The notes under the pieces are model-generated. The model made no database searches, was not told the DNA's origin, and saw only the letters and a list, made by a program, of their open reading frames with translations. Below, piece by piece: positions 12,887 to 24,883 of a DNA stretch of 45,000 nucleotides. Origin of the DNA: Ichthyophthirius multifiliis (lineage: Eukaryota > Ciliophora > Oligohymenophorea > Hymenostomatida); the NCBI RefSeq assembly GCF_000220395.1, contig NW_004086142.1, positions 1 through 45,000 of the forward strand, given 5' to 3'. Positions within the stretch are counted from its first letter, which is position 1. Every line of letters starts with the position of its first letter. The position numbers and the translations under genes were made by a program.

Positions 12887-14879
12887 TTTATTGTTATTAT
12901 TTTTTTATTTGTTTTAATTTTTATCTTAAATAAATATTATTAAGTTAACAAAATTTAATAAAATAAATAAAATTAAAATTTTGACTATTTCGCTATAAAA
13001 TAAAATAAATTCCTAAATATGCCAAAAAAATATATATATATTTTTAAATTAGACAATTATTTTATATAGAATTATAAATAAAATTGATTTTTTTATAAAT
13101 CATACATTTTTTAATATTTGACCGATGATAAAAAATTTAATTCAAGCGAAAATAATTTTTTATTTTATATATATATTAAAAAATATTTGAATCAATTTTT
13201 AATTTTTTTGAAATAGTTAAACTTACAATATTTTTTATTTAAAAAATCAAATATATTAATTTGAATTAATTATTTTAGAAATAAATATAAATGCTACATT
13301 TTTGTAAAATACATTATATTTCAAAAATAACTTATTTTTATTATAGATTTTTATATTAACTAAAATTTTATAAATTATTTATTATTATAAAGATAGTTTT
13401 TATTTTATCATAAAAAAACATATATGTAAATATTTTTTTCTAAAATTACCTAATAAATATATTAATTGTTTTATATTTTTAAAATAATGATATGTTTATG
13501 TTTAGATGAATAAAACAAATAAATTTTTATATATTGTATTAATTTTATTTTATAATTTTTTTACATAAATAAATTTGTAATAATTATATTAAAATATGAA
13601 ATATATTAATATATATTTTTTTACTTATTTATAATTTTATATATATAAATCAATAATAATATATATTTCTTTAATACAATTTACAAATTTTATAAAACAA
13701 ATATGATTGGTTATATAATCTAATATTAAAATAATAATTTATATTTTTTTATATAAAAACTTAATCTTTCTAGTTTATAAATAGTATTAGTAATAATTAT
13801 AATTTATTATAAAAAAAATATATTAAATTAGGCTGTTTAAACATGTGCTATAAAATTATCATATTTTATATTGATATTAAAATTATAAATGAAAATAAAA
13901 TAAAGATTGAACTTTTTTCTTTCAAAGTAAATTAGATAGTTCAAACATACAGTTTTTTAGTTTAGTCTTTGTTTAATCTAACAATGATTTAGAAAAAATA
14001 TCCTGTAATGGTAATGTTTTTTTTCTTGTATTAATTAGTTTTTACATAATAATAATTTCATTAATCATTTGTGTTTTTATAATTTTTTATATGTATTTTA
14101 AATATATAAATTAAAGGAAAATATATCTGAAATTAATTTCAGAATAATTAATTATTCCCTTAATATAAATATTATTTTAAATTGATTAAATTTAAGCAAT
14201 TCATATACAAATGAATTGGGGTTTTGAGTTAAACATAATGTATCATGATTAATCCACATTAATATGATCATAGGTGTTTTCTTATTTTATTTTTATATCT
14301 TCAAGTTAAATACCTTATTTCAAGGTCTAGAAGTGCTACACATCGAAAATTTATAGCGGAAAATATGTACGTCTTTTTATAAAGATTCTAAAAATTAAAA
14401 TAATTAAATGAAAGAGGACGAAGAATATGAATTGATAATTAATTTCATGGTTATTATATATAGCTAATTTTATTCTTTTTTAAAAAAAGTTATATTTGTA
14501 ATAGATATAATTATATATAAAGTATTAAATAATTTCTAATATAAGATTTTAATAAAATTTTTCTAAAAATTACATAATTTATTGCCTTTTCTCTTTTAAT
14601 CGATTCAAAATTTATTAATTTTTGTCTAAAGTAAATAGCTTTTAATTTCAAATTTACCGTTCATAAATTACTCTATAACACCAATAAACCTTTTTTAGAA
14701 AATGATTTTTCAATAATCAATAATAATAAATAAATCATTTTAATTCGATATTTCAGAAATTATTAAATTTTTTATTCGTGTATATAGATTCATTATATCA
14801 TATTTAATTATTAATTACTAAGTATTTTGAATTTAATTTCTAATTTTTATTATATTCATAAATGCTTAATATTCAATAA
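12887..14879. other. Long gene-poor region
   Basis: No gene could be supported. Two short plus-strand frames exist: 13984-14130 (48 codons plus stop, hydrophobic N-terminus) and 14245-14430 (61 codons plus stop, with an Arg-rich core). The stretch 14,200-14,440 is visibly less A/T-rich than its surroundings and contains a short hairpin (ACCTT/AAGGT near 14,310). The rest is A/T-rich with no feature seen. Confidence 0.4.
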
Positions 14880-15115
14880 TTCTTAAAGGCTAAAGGCCTT
14901 ATATCTTAAGCCAATTTACGTTTGTTTTAGTCACTAAGTTTATCTGTTTCTAAGAATTTTTTTTTATTGATACATTGTTATAATTATGTCTATCAGGCTA
15001 CAGACTTTTTGAAAATTTGACCCTGTCTAGTTCAAGCTATTTTAAAGTTGAATAGGCGGACAGCGGACTATCATTTAAAAAAAAATAGTCCAGACAATAT
15101 AGGCTAGCCTAATCT
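14880..15115. other. GC-richer island with inverted repeats; possible structured RNA
   Basis: This stretch is clearly richer in G and C than the kilobases on either side and has no sustained reading frame in either direction. It contains a 7-bp perfect hairpin (GGACTAT...ATAGTCC, about 15,064-15,092), the palindrome AGGCTAGCCT (15,101-15,110), a direct repeat of AGGCTA (14,996 and 15,101) and an imperfect inverted repeat GGCTAAAGGCC near 14,890. In very AT-rich genomes such islands often mark structured RNA genes. I could not match it to an snRNA, RNase P, SRP, tRNA or telomerase RNA. Confidence 0.35.
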
Positions 15116-16274
15116 ATTACTTATTAATATTTTTTGTATTTTTTTAAAAAAACTAAATAAAAAAAAAAGAATATCCATTAACTAGTTTTTTTTTCTCATA
15201 AAAGTAAAACCTGTAATTTGTTAAAATATGAAAAAAAAAATTGAATTAAAAAATTATTAGTTTATAGTTTAAAGCTTTACTTTTTTAAGATTGAGTTTAA
15301 AAAAAATACAGAAAAAAAAAAAATATAAATAAATAATATATATGCGCATATATATTTATTATTATGATTTTTATAATAGTATTTTAGTGGATTTTTCAGT
15401 TGGTTAGTTAGAATTATTACTTTATTTAGTAATAAGTAATTTTCTGTAAAACGCCTCCTTAAAGTTTAATTTTAATAATTTTCATAGTGAAGTATAATGG
15501 TAATTATGGTATGGAATTAATTCTTATATACATAAAAATAAACTACTATTATTAAAATATTTTCTGATATTGCATTTACTGAGAGTGAAATATTATTTTA
15601 CAATGAAAAAGTAAATATTATATATATTACATTTTATACTGAAAAATAATGATGATTACATATTATATATGTATAAGTAATGAATATAGATATTTTTATA
15701 ATAATATAAATTATATTATCATATAATAGATAATTAAATATATATTAGTATTAAAATAATAATAATTGAATTAGAAAAAATAGATTAAAAAAAAAAGTTT
15801 GATATTTAAGAATACTAAAAAAATGTCATTATTTAATTTGAAACGATTTAGAGAAAATTTATCTTTTTTATAATATTTCTATATAAGATATTTTAAATTT
15901 ATTTTAATTAAAATATATTTTTATTGATTAAAATGATTAAAATATAATTATTTATTTTTAAAAAAATAAATTATATAAGAAAAATTTTTATTTAATAAGT
16001 AAAGAAAAAATAAATAAATATTAATTTATTATTATTAATATTATTTTCTTAATTTTATTTTTATATATATTATAAATTAAAATTATTAAAAAAATAAAGG
16101 AAAATTAATTTATTTAATATGATATAATTTACATATAAATTTTATAATACAATGAAATATTTTTGACAGTATTTTTTTAAAATTATTGTTTTTTAAGAAT
16201 AAATTTTATTTAATATATTATTAAAATAAATATTAAAACTATATTATTTTAATATAAAAAATATTGATTTTACA
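15116..16274. other. Gene-poor region with a near-perfect palindrome
   Basis: A near-perfect palindrome centred on GCGC (15,344-15,347) spans about 15,330-15,361. A 51-codon open frame at 15,497-15,652 (starting MVIMVWNQF) is too short to trust. Otherwise featureless A/T. Confidence 0.4.
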
Positions 16275-17490
16275 ATGGAAATCTCTAATTTTCTAAATAA
16301 TTAACAATTCTTAGAATATTTGAACAAATTAATAGATAAAGTATATCAAATTTATAAAATTTTTTAGAAAACATATTATATATGTAGAAATTAGAATATA
16401 AAATAAATTAAATAAATACGAAAGAAGATTTTAATCAAGAAAATTAAGTTAAAAAAAAATGTATTTATAAATTTATTTTTAATATATACAAAAGAAAAAT
16501 ATTTTTAAAGAATAACAAAATTTTATTGATTAAGAAAATTGCAATTTAATCAACATATACTAAAATAATATAAAAATAAAAAGTTCTGATAATATAAAAG
16601 AAAAAATTTAAGAAGAATAATAAGAAGAAACTGAATAAAAACAAAAAAGTAATCTTGATTTATAAGAAGATAAAAAAATATAAGAGCAAATAAATAAATA
16701 TAGTTTAAATAAATACTAAATAATTGATTAAATTACAGAAACCCTAGTAAGCATTTCATAAATAAATAATGACGAAAGTATAAAATAAGTATTAGCAGAA
16801 ATAGATAATAGACTAAATAAATGCGAAACATTTTGTTTTTAAAAATATGTTTAAATGAATAATTCTAGTTAATTAAATAATGATAATATAGATTCAATAA
16901 CTAAAAACTTTTAAACTTTGCATAGTTAAATTAAAAAAATTGACGAATTTTTAAATTTGATGCAAGAAGAATAGTTAATTTTATTTATTTTTTTTAAATA
17001 ATAAAAAAAAAGGTTACTATTAAAATTATAAATTGATGATACAAATAAAAAATTTTAAATTAAAGGCAATACTTAATTAACAAATATTAATAATATAAAT
17101 GATGCAAATAACAATGGAAATAATATTAAAGAATAAAATATTTAGATTTCTGATAATATCATTTAATTTGTACAAAAAATAAGATCAGATTTAGATGTAA
17201 CTTTATAAATATAGAAAATATATAAATTATATATATTTATATTATAAATATAAGTATTTTAGTGACTAAATAAAAAACTTAGAATTAAAAATAATTAAAG
17301 TTTAACATGATAACTATAAATCAGAAGAAGAATATGATTAAAAACTTAAAGTTTTTGATGGTTAATATATTTTTTTTTAATTTGTTAAATATATATTTTT
17401 TAGAAAAAATGATAAATGTTTGGTAAAGTTTAGCCTTTATGACAGAAATTATAGAAAATAAGAAAACAAAAAAAAAGGTATTTTTTTTTG
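16275..17490 (+). CDS. Coiled-coil protein, unknown (5 or more exons)
   Basis: Starts MEISNFLNNQ at ATG 16275. The exons 16275-16340, 16388-16460, 16511-17196 and 17255-17360 join in phase across introns of 47, 50 and 58 nt. The middle exon reads through acidic, Gln-rich sequence and then a long helical stretch (SISQINNDESIKQVL, NRLNKCETFCFQKYV, IKKIDEFLNLMQEEQ), suggesting extended coiled coils. The fourth exon begins YFSDQIKNLELKII, in phase. The 3' end is unresolved. Without further splicing the frame stops at TGA 17488-17490; a further intron at 17,361-17,403 would give EKMINVWQSLAFM and a later end. The helical pattern resembles central-channel nucleoporins only in a general way, so I name no family. 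Confidence 0.55.
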
Positions 17491-17759
17491 AGTTAATTTG
17501 CAATTAAGTAATTAAAAAAATATTTTATCGAAAAAAAATCATATATAGATTTTAGTTTTTTTTTTTTATATATTTTAAAATAAAATTAATTTTTTCTTAA
17601 ATAAATAATTTAATAACATTAAATTATATTTAATAAATATTATATTAAATATGTTTAAAAATAATTTTTATGATATTAATTAATTTTATTATTATCATTT
17701 TAAGTAGTTTATAAATTATGTATTTATATATTATATTTTTATATGTATTTTTTTTTTCA

Positions 17760-19600
17760 TTTAATTCATGTCAATAATAGCTAAAAGATCAGCTTAATTA
17801 TTACTATAATTACATAATTTAATCCTTATTTATTAATTATTAATAAACTGAGATAAAAATATTATTTAAAAATCTATCACTATTAACATTTTATATTAAT
17901 ATTATCCTCAAAATTTTTTTGCAATGTATAAAAATTTTTTATGTAATTTCATTTTTTTCATCTAAAAAATATATTTCTCATATAATCGAATATTTTATCA
18001 TATTAATAGTTGTATATATATAATTTTTTTTAATAAATTCTGTCTTTTTTATGTTTATTTCTTTTATTATTTAAATATAATTGAAGGGGCTTTTTATATA
18101 AAGATTATATTGATTTTTTAATTTTTTTTCTTAATATTTTATATTTCTAAAAGTTTAGATTACTATTTTTTTAGACATTTTTTATAGTATTTTTAACTTA
18201 ATGATTTCCTATTATTTTATTTAGTTTATTTTAGCATAATTTTTTTAATATAATAATTAAAAATTTATGCTTAAAATTAAAAATAAAAATAATTTAGTTT
18301 TTTTGATTATATAGCTTTTCAAATAATTCACTTAAGACTAAAGAACCATTGAAAAAGCTATTAATTAGTTTAAATAGAATCATCAAAATTTATTTTATGC
18401 ATCATTAGAGTAAAATTAATTAAATTTTTTTAAATACTTTCAATTTTTTATATTCTAAGATTATTATTTTTTTCATTTTATTATTATTTTTTGATTCTTA
18501 TTTATTCAATAATTCATTTTTGTATTTATTTTAGTTAATTTAGTTTTTCTTATTGATTTTAAACTATTGTCTTAATTAATTGATATTCTTTTTTCTATTA
18601 ACTATCCAATTAGTAATCATAATAATTTTTTACTTTTTTACATATTACATATTTCACTAGAATTTTATTTGTTTGAATAAAAATGATTTAAAAGTCTATT
18701 ATTAAATTAGATTTTAATTATTGGTATATAACTATTTGATTCAAAATAATTCTATAAGAATAATTTTTTTACTAATATAAATTACTTTTTGTATACTAAT
18801 AATTTATTTTATTTTGTTTTGATATATATATATATATCTCTCTATTTATTCTTTAGAGAGTACTAACGAATATAATAAGTTTATTTTTATCGAAATTATT
18901 AAAAATCATGTTTTCTTTGGCTATTTTTATTACATTAATAATATATTTATTATTACAATTCTTAGTTTGATTATTCGCTTTTAAATTTTCTAAATTAATT
19001 TTTATACTAATAAAAATAAAATTTTAACTTAATGACTATTTTTTTAATATTTAATTTTCTTATATTTTAATTCATCTTATTAATTTTGAATTATTTATTT
19101 ATATATTCATTAAAAATATTTCTCTTTAGCTATCAATAAATTTCATATAAAAGGAGCATGTATAATATATTTAAATTGAAAAAAAGACTACCTTTATCTT
19201 AAGTTTAAGCGAAACAATCAAGGCATATTTTAAATACATCTAAATAATTTCCTTTGTATATAAGATTACGTGTAAATTAGGGATATGTCTACATTATTGA
19301 TACAAATGATTACTGTTTAATTTATATTTTTTATATTTTATTGATTTGTTTTGATTATTGAAAATTATGAAATATTTCTAATTATTTTAATACATTTTAT
19401 TTTTCTTATTTTATTAACAATTTATAGGTTTGCTTATATTTTTTCTAATATAATTAAGCTCTTTATTAAATAATAAACATAATTCGTGTAATTATGTATA
19501 TTTTTAGTTTTTATCATTATAAAAATAATATTAGTTAATTTTCTTGTCTATAAAATATATAATAATTTATTTTAACATAATTAAAATAATAAGTTTAAAT
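17760..19600 (-). CDS. Unresolved coding-like zone
   Basis: Several minus-strand frames look coding in pieces, for example RNLIYKGNYLDVFKICLD near 19,230-19,290, a Gln/Lys-rich frame opening at ATG 19073-19075, NFTLMMHKINFDDS near 18,380, and FNGSLVLSELFEKLYNQ near 18,320. I could not connect them by convincing splice sites. Because only TGA stops translation, chance open frames are long here. A 67-codon plus-strand frame at 19158-19361 competes in part. Most likely one or two short, intron-rich genes of unknown function lie here, or a decayed gene. Confidence 0.3.
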
Positions 19601-19982
19601 TATATTTTATTTTAAATTCTAACAAAATATAATTTTTTTATTTTATTATTATAAAAAAAGTTTGTTTTTATAATAATTTTCATGAATTTAAATATATTGA
19701 ATTTCTTTTTAATGATGATAAATAAATTATGTTCATCTAAAAAACTCAAGTTAGTTTCTAGTAAAAATATTATTTTTTTTAACTAAAAATTATTTCGATT
19801 TTTGATATTTATGATGAATAAATATATTTTTTTTTTTTGCAGTTTGAAAAATGTTTAAATACTTATTTCTAAAAAAAGGAATAAAAAAAAAAACATAACT
19901 AAAAAATATTATTTTTTTTGCTTTTTAAATTTTTAAATATTAAAAATGCATAAAAAAAAAGAATAGAAAAATCAAAATCAAT

Positions 19983-21087
19983 TCACTTTTTTCCAGTTTT
20001 CTTTTCAGTAGGTACGGGAGCCTTTTTTTCAGCAACAGGAGCTTTTTTTTCAGCGACAGGGGCTTTTTTTTCAGCAACAGGGGCTTTTTAAACGGGTGCT
20101 TTTTAAGTAGTAGCAGCAGAAGCTTTAGCAGGTACAGGGGCAGTTTTCTTTTAAGCAGCTGTTTATTAGACAGCGGTAGTATTTTTAGCAAGAGGTTACT
20201 ATTTTTTATTTACAACTGGTTATTTTTAAACAGGAGCATTTTTATTATTTTTATTATCAGCTGCAACAGGAACAGTTTTTTTGGGTTCTTCAATGACCTT
20301 TTATGCAGTTGTGTTTCTTTATTTTCTCCATTCAACTAAGAACTTTTCATATTCTTCTCTAGCGGCCTTAGTTTTTTAAGATCTGGATTTTTTTTCTAAT
20401 AAATAGACTCTTTTTCTTCTAAGTCTTTCAGGAGTAATAAGTCTTTAAATTTTAGTACATTTTACTCTTTCTTTTCCAGTTCCAGATTTGAAAGTTCTTC
20501 TAATAACTGATTTTTTTACTAAAATTTAATCATCTTCCTTTTTCAAACCAAATAATTTTTTTATTTTATTAGCTCTCTTAGGACCTAATTTTCTAGGTAA
20601 ATTGACATCAGTTACTCCTTCGATTTCTTTTTCTCCTTTCTTTACTACTTATAAAGCTAAAACTCTCATGTCAGGTCCAACAATACATCCTCTGACTGAT
20701 TTTCTCTTCTTGAAACCACTTCTTCTTTCAGTAAAGCATGAATGACCAGCAGATAATAAAAGTCTTACTCTTCCTTTAGCAAAAACTCCTTATTTCATTG
20801 GGAAACCTTATTTGTCATTTCCTCCTGCAATTTTAAATACATATCCTTTGAATTCATCACCTAAAGAATCAGCTTGGACTTCTTAACCTATTCTTTTGTC
20901 CATAAAAACATTACTTTATTATTTATTTAGTGTAAGTTTTTTATTTTATATTTAATTTTTTTACCATTTTTTATCGTCATCAATTTCAATGCATTTTTGA
21001 CCTCCGGTTACGGGATAACTTATGTTGAACTTTTTTTTAAAAAAAGCATATTTATATATTTATAATGTTTTTTTCTTTTACTTTCAT
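19983..21087 (-). CDS. RPS6: 40S ribosomal protein eS6 (RPS6)
   Basis: eS6 is a core protein of the small ribosomal subunit. Three exons are clear: 21082-21087 (only ATG AAA), 20965-21029 and 19983-20913, with introns of 52 and 51 nt. The product is 333 residues. It begins [14 protein letters not shown] and contains the family's best-known blocks: [60 protein letters not shown] sequence (here KIKKL) and [15 protein letters not shown]. Typical eS6 is about 240-250 residues; here an extra tail of some 85 residues is built from Ala, Pro, Val and Lys and ends in three APVAEKK repeats. The RRRLSS phosphorylation cluster of animal eS6 is absent. GC content and codon choice are richer than in neighbours, as expected for a highly expressed gene. 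An earlier ATG at 21,047-21,049 is out of frame, which is why the 6-nt exon is needed. Confidence 0.97.
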
Positions 21088-21595
21088 TTTTTTTTTTTTT
21101 TCTTTTTTTTTTTTTTTGCTTTTTTATATCTTTGATTTTTTCTTTTTATTAATTTGTTAACTTTTTTTAATTTTTGGACCTTGATTTTTTTTATATTTTT
21201 TAATTTTACTTTTTTTAAATATGAATTTCTATTTATTAAAGGCAAATTAGTTTTTTTAATAATAAAAAATAAAAATAAAAATAAAATAATTTATATAAAT
21301 AAATTCCTTTAAATAAATTGAAAAATAAATAAAAAAATATTTAAATGAATAGTCATATTAAAAAAATAAATATTCTATTTAATTTTATTTAATAAAAAAT
21401 AAAATATGGTAAATTTTGTTAAATATTCATTTTATAAAAAGTAATTATATTAATTAATATATATTCAATAGTATAAAATATAAAATAAATTAATGTAAAA
21501 TATTATATTTACATCATAATAAATTAAAAAATTACTAAAATAAAATTCATTACTATCTTAAAATACATAAAAAATAAAATAAAAACCAAACCTTC
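21088..21595. promoter_or_regulatory. Presumed upstream region of eS6
   Basis: A/T-rich spacer between the eS6 start and the stop of the next minus-strand gene. Long A/T homopolymers sit just upstream of the eS6 ATG. No defined promoter element can be named. Confidence 0.3.
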
Positions 21596-22354
21596 TCATC
21601 TTAAAGAAGTTTCCCAAGAAATAGTACTCGTAAAAGCATCTGGCCTAGTTAAATGAATAATATCTGCCATATTTCTAATTTTAAATTTTTGATTAAACTT
21701 GGGTAAGCTTAAATACCTATCTAATCCTTTAACATATAAATTTTACATTTTCCCAGTTTATTTCTACACTCTTTTTAAATTTAATTCATCTTTTAATTTT
21801 GGTAGTAAACAAGGAATTTCTCCTTTTTTATCTTTTTTTGGAATACAGTTCCATTTTTTTTCCATATCATATATATTTTTATCATATTTATTGTAATACC
21901 TTAATCCTGCCTCAAACTAAACAGTTTCTTTGCCTACTGTAGGTCCCAGTCTATGTATTAATAAATGAGAAATAGGATTTATGTTTCCTTAAAATTATAT
22001 ATCTTTTATAGAATTAGGTTTCTACCTACCTTAAATTGTTTTATCATAAATGGAAAAAGGCTAATTTGGTATATTTTGTAGTTTCTCTTTTAATGAATTA
22101 TCTTAATTTCTTAATTTTAAGACCCATTCAATATCTTATTCGGTAATATATTCTACTTTTAAAAAATGACTATAAGCATTTACATTTCGAGGAATTCCGA
22201 TTCTTTTTTAATCTTTTTAATTCATATTAGGAGATTCTGTTATCGATTTTTGATAAGGAGATTTAGTACTTTCGGTTTTTACTTAATTACTTTTTTAAGT
22301 ATTTTATTTTTAGTTATTTTCTTATTAATTTTACTTTTTTTTATTGTTAATCAT
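21596..22354 (-). CDS. Orphan 252-residue basic protein
   Basis: Single exon, 253 codons including TGA 21596-21598; starts MINNKKKQNQ. The first 45 residues are Gln/Asn/Lys-rich and look disordered. The rest is well-mixed and probably folded: GIPRNVNAYSHFLKVEYI, HLLIHRLGPTVGKETVQF, GLRYYNKYDKNIYDMEKKW, GEIPCLLPKLKDELNL and KIRNMADIIHLTRPDAF. The last third, with LPKLKDEL, then MADIIHLTRPDA, loosely recalls the end of a TROVE (Ro60-type RNA-binding) module, but the protein is too short for a full one and I do not rely on it. Use of all twenty residues and clean ends make it a real gene; function is unknown. Confidence 0.75.
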
Positions 22355-22454
22355 TTTTTATTTTGCTAAAAAAATAAAATAATAAAATATTTTTATTTTT
22401 ATTTTTTTTTATCAAGAAATATATTTATTTTTTATTTCAGAATGTATATAAAAT

Positions 22455-23600
22455 AAATAAATAATAAAATGAAATTATGGTAAAAAGTAAATATAAAATA
22501 ACTATAAATCTTTAATTTTTGGTTTTGTTTATTTCTTATTATGATGCTTTTTATTTAAAATCTGATACTAGTAAATTATTTTTAGCTTTCATTATTAAAA
22601 TCATTTGCAAATATAACAATTTTTAATTTAAACTATTATTATTATTATTTTTAAATAATTAAATACAATTTCAATTAGAATACATTTTACTTAAATCTCT
22701 TTATTATTGTATTTGCAACTTTTGAAATATCAGCATATTAAATCAATTCGTTTATTGATAAAAGATGAATTTCATTAATTAGTTTTATATTTAAACAAAA
22801 GATAATGAAAAATCTATATAAATAAATTTAATTATCTGTATCATAAGTTATTAAAATAAATCACTTTATTATTATTCCTCCATATTTAAAAGCATTCTAA
22901 CTCCCTATTCTTTTTACAAAAAGGATAAAATAAAATAGATAAAGTCATTTTTTTTAAATATTTAGTTTTTAAAAAAAAATAATAATAACGATATCAACAA
23001 CTCTTACATTATTAAATTTGTTTATGTTTCTATGTTTCAGCATTATTTAATTATCAATAAATTATTTTCTAATTATTTATTGAATAGAATTATATTTTTT
23101 ATTTTAATTATAAGGATTATCGATTGATAAAAAATATACAACTTAACTATTTGTATATGGGTCAGATAAAATATTGGATTAAATACTTATTATGCACTCG
23201 CATTTGTACATCAAATTCCTGTATATATTTAGTTATATATTATATATATTTATTTTAAGCAAATCTAGATTATTTTAGAATTAAATTATATTTTAAAATA
23301 ATTAATATGCTTTTATTTATATATTTATAGATTTTATATTATTAAAATTATATTTAAAATAATGAATTTTTATATATATCTATGTAATATATAAAATAAT
23401 TAAATTAATAAAATGTTTCTTTTTACTAATATTTTTTAATTTTAAATTTAATTGAGCTTTGCTTGTATTGAAAGTAAAAAGGATATTTTATGGTTATATA
23501 TATATTTATATTTATAATATATATAATATTTCATTATTTTTTACCTCACCCATAGTTTTTTGTCCTAAAAGGCCTTAATTACAAAGAATTTACATTAAAA
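22455..23600 (-). pseudogene. Sec24-like COPII coat gene, apparently decayed
   Basis: Sec24 is the cargo-binding subunit of the COPII vesicle coat. Minus-strand fragments appear in the right order for a Sec24C/D-type protein: KYPFYFQYKQSS near 23,470, EFDVQMRVHNKYLIQYF at about 23,166-23,218 (family: FDAVMRVR...), SNILSDPYT then YFLSIDNPYN near 23,100-23,170, LCLxI-like sequence and INELIQYADISKVANTI at about 22,700-22,800, and KLLYLQMILIMKAKNNLL near 22,560-22,620 (family: LLPVYxxxLLK). The pieces lie in different frames. At least one change of frame (near 23,160, marked by an in-frame TGA) has no GT...AG explanation, and the C-terminal gelsolin-like part is missing. The reading is a degenerate gene copy; unrecognised introns could explain part of it. 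Confidence 0.42.
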
Positions 23601-24883
23601 TGTTATTATTTTTGTTACTTTTTAATAAATTTTTAAAATATATACTTTATTATTAATGCAATATTATAATATATATCGAATAACATTATTTATAAAATAT
23701 AGACTAATTATTTATATATTAATGAATTAAATATATATATATTATTATTATTATTTTAATATAATAAATAACTTTAAAATTATAACAAATCTTATTTATT
23801 TATATTTTAAATTGATAAAATGTAATTTATCTTGTATCATAATAGTATATTTTTACTTGAATTATTGAATATATTATATTTATAAAAATCTAATTAGCAA
23901 AAAAATTACTTTGAAAATTATATTTTATAAATTTAGAATCAATTTTATTTTAATAAGATTATAAATAAAATATATTATAAATTAATTAAATATTTGTTAA
24001 TCTTCCCTCAAAAAAATAATAAAAAATAAATTAAAATTAATTATTATTCAAAATAATTAATTGTACCAAATTTAATTTAAAAATAATAATATAAATTTTT
24101 TTCTTTTATTTATTAAATAAGATTTTATTATGAGTAACCTTATCGAATAATTAATTTCTTATTGATTATGATTATTAGTGCTTTCATTTTAATTAAATAG
24201 CGCGATTAATAAAATAATTATCATTTTTCTATTCTTTTATAAGGTTTATGTTATTTAGTTTCTATTTATATTATGAATTTTCATATTTTATTTAAAAATT
24301 GTTTAAAATTAAATTTAATTTTTAGTTTAAAGGAATTTCTTTCAAAATAAGGAAAATATGGTTACTATTTTACTATTATAAATATATTTATAATATAATT
24401 AAAATTTAATTGTTTCTCTTAATTTTTAATTGCTCATTATTTTTAATTATTTTATTTTTGGGGATTTTTTATCTGATACAAAATTAAAGAATAAATGAAT
24501 ATATCATTTGAATAAATAAGTTTTTGGTAAAATTCTTAGGGAATTAAGACAATAAATAATTAAATTATTCTTTAGAAAAAAATAAAATATTTTAAGTCAA
24601 TTTTATGTAAATAAAGTAATAATAATAATAATAATTTAAATTCTAAGTTTAAATTAATAGATTTAAAGTTAATATCCTTCAATAAAAAATCATAAATTAG
24701 ATAATAGTACAATAAGAAATTGAAAGTAGGAAATAATATAAATTTATTTATTAATATATGTTAATTGTTTGAATATATAAATTTCAATTTAAAAAAATAA
24801 AAATATTTTTTTTTTAAAAAAAAAAATTATAATTTTAAAAATAATATTACTATTACTTAATTTTAAAATTAAATAAATAAAAA
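23601..24883. other. Intergenic A/T-rich DNA
   Basis: No supported gene. A minus-strand frame at 24,048-24,224 (58 codons plus stop, hydrophobic start) is noted but unconvincing. Confidence 0.45.

Noticed and set aside
14211-14235. Telomerase RNA gene candidate (AACCCCAA on the minus strand)
   Set aside because: Only the template-like octamer is present. The conserved boundary motif, pseudoknot pattern and terminal T-run of ciliate telomerase RNAs were not seen.
15000-15060. tRNA gene suggested by a GTTCAAGC box
   Set aside because: No acceptor stem, anticodon arm or A box could be placed around it.
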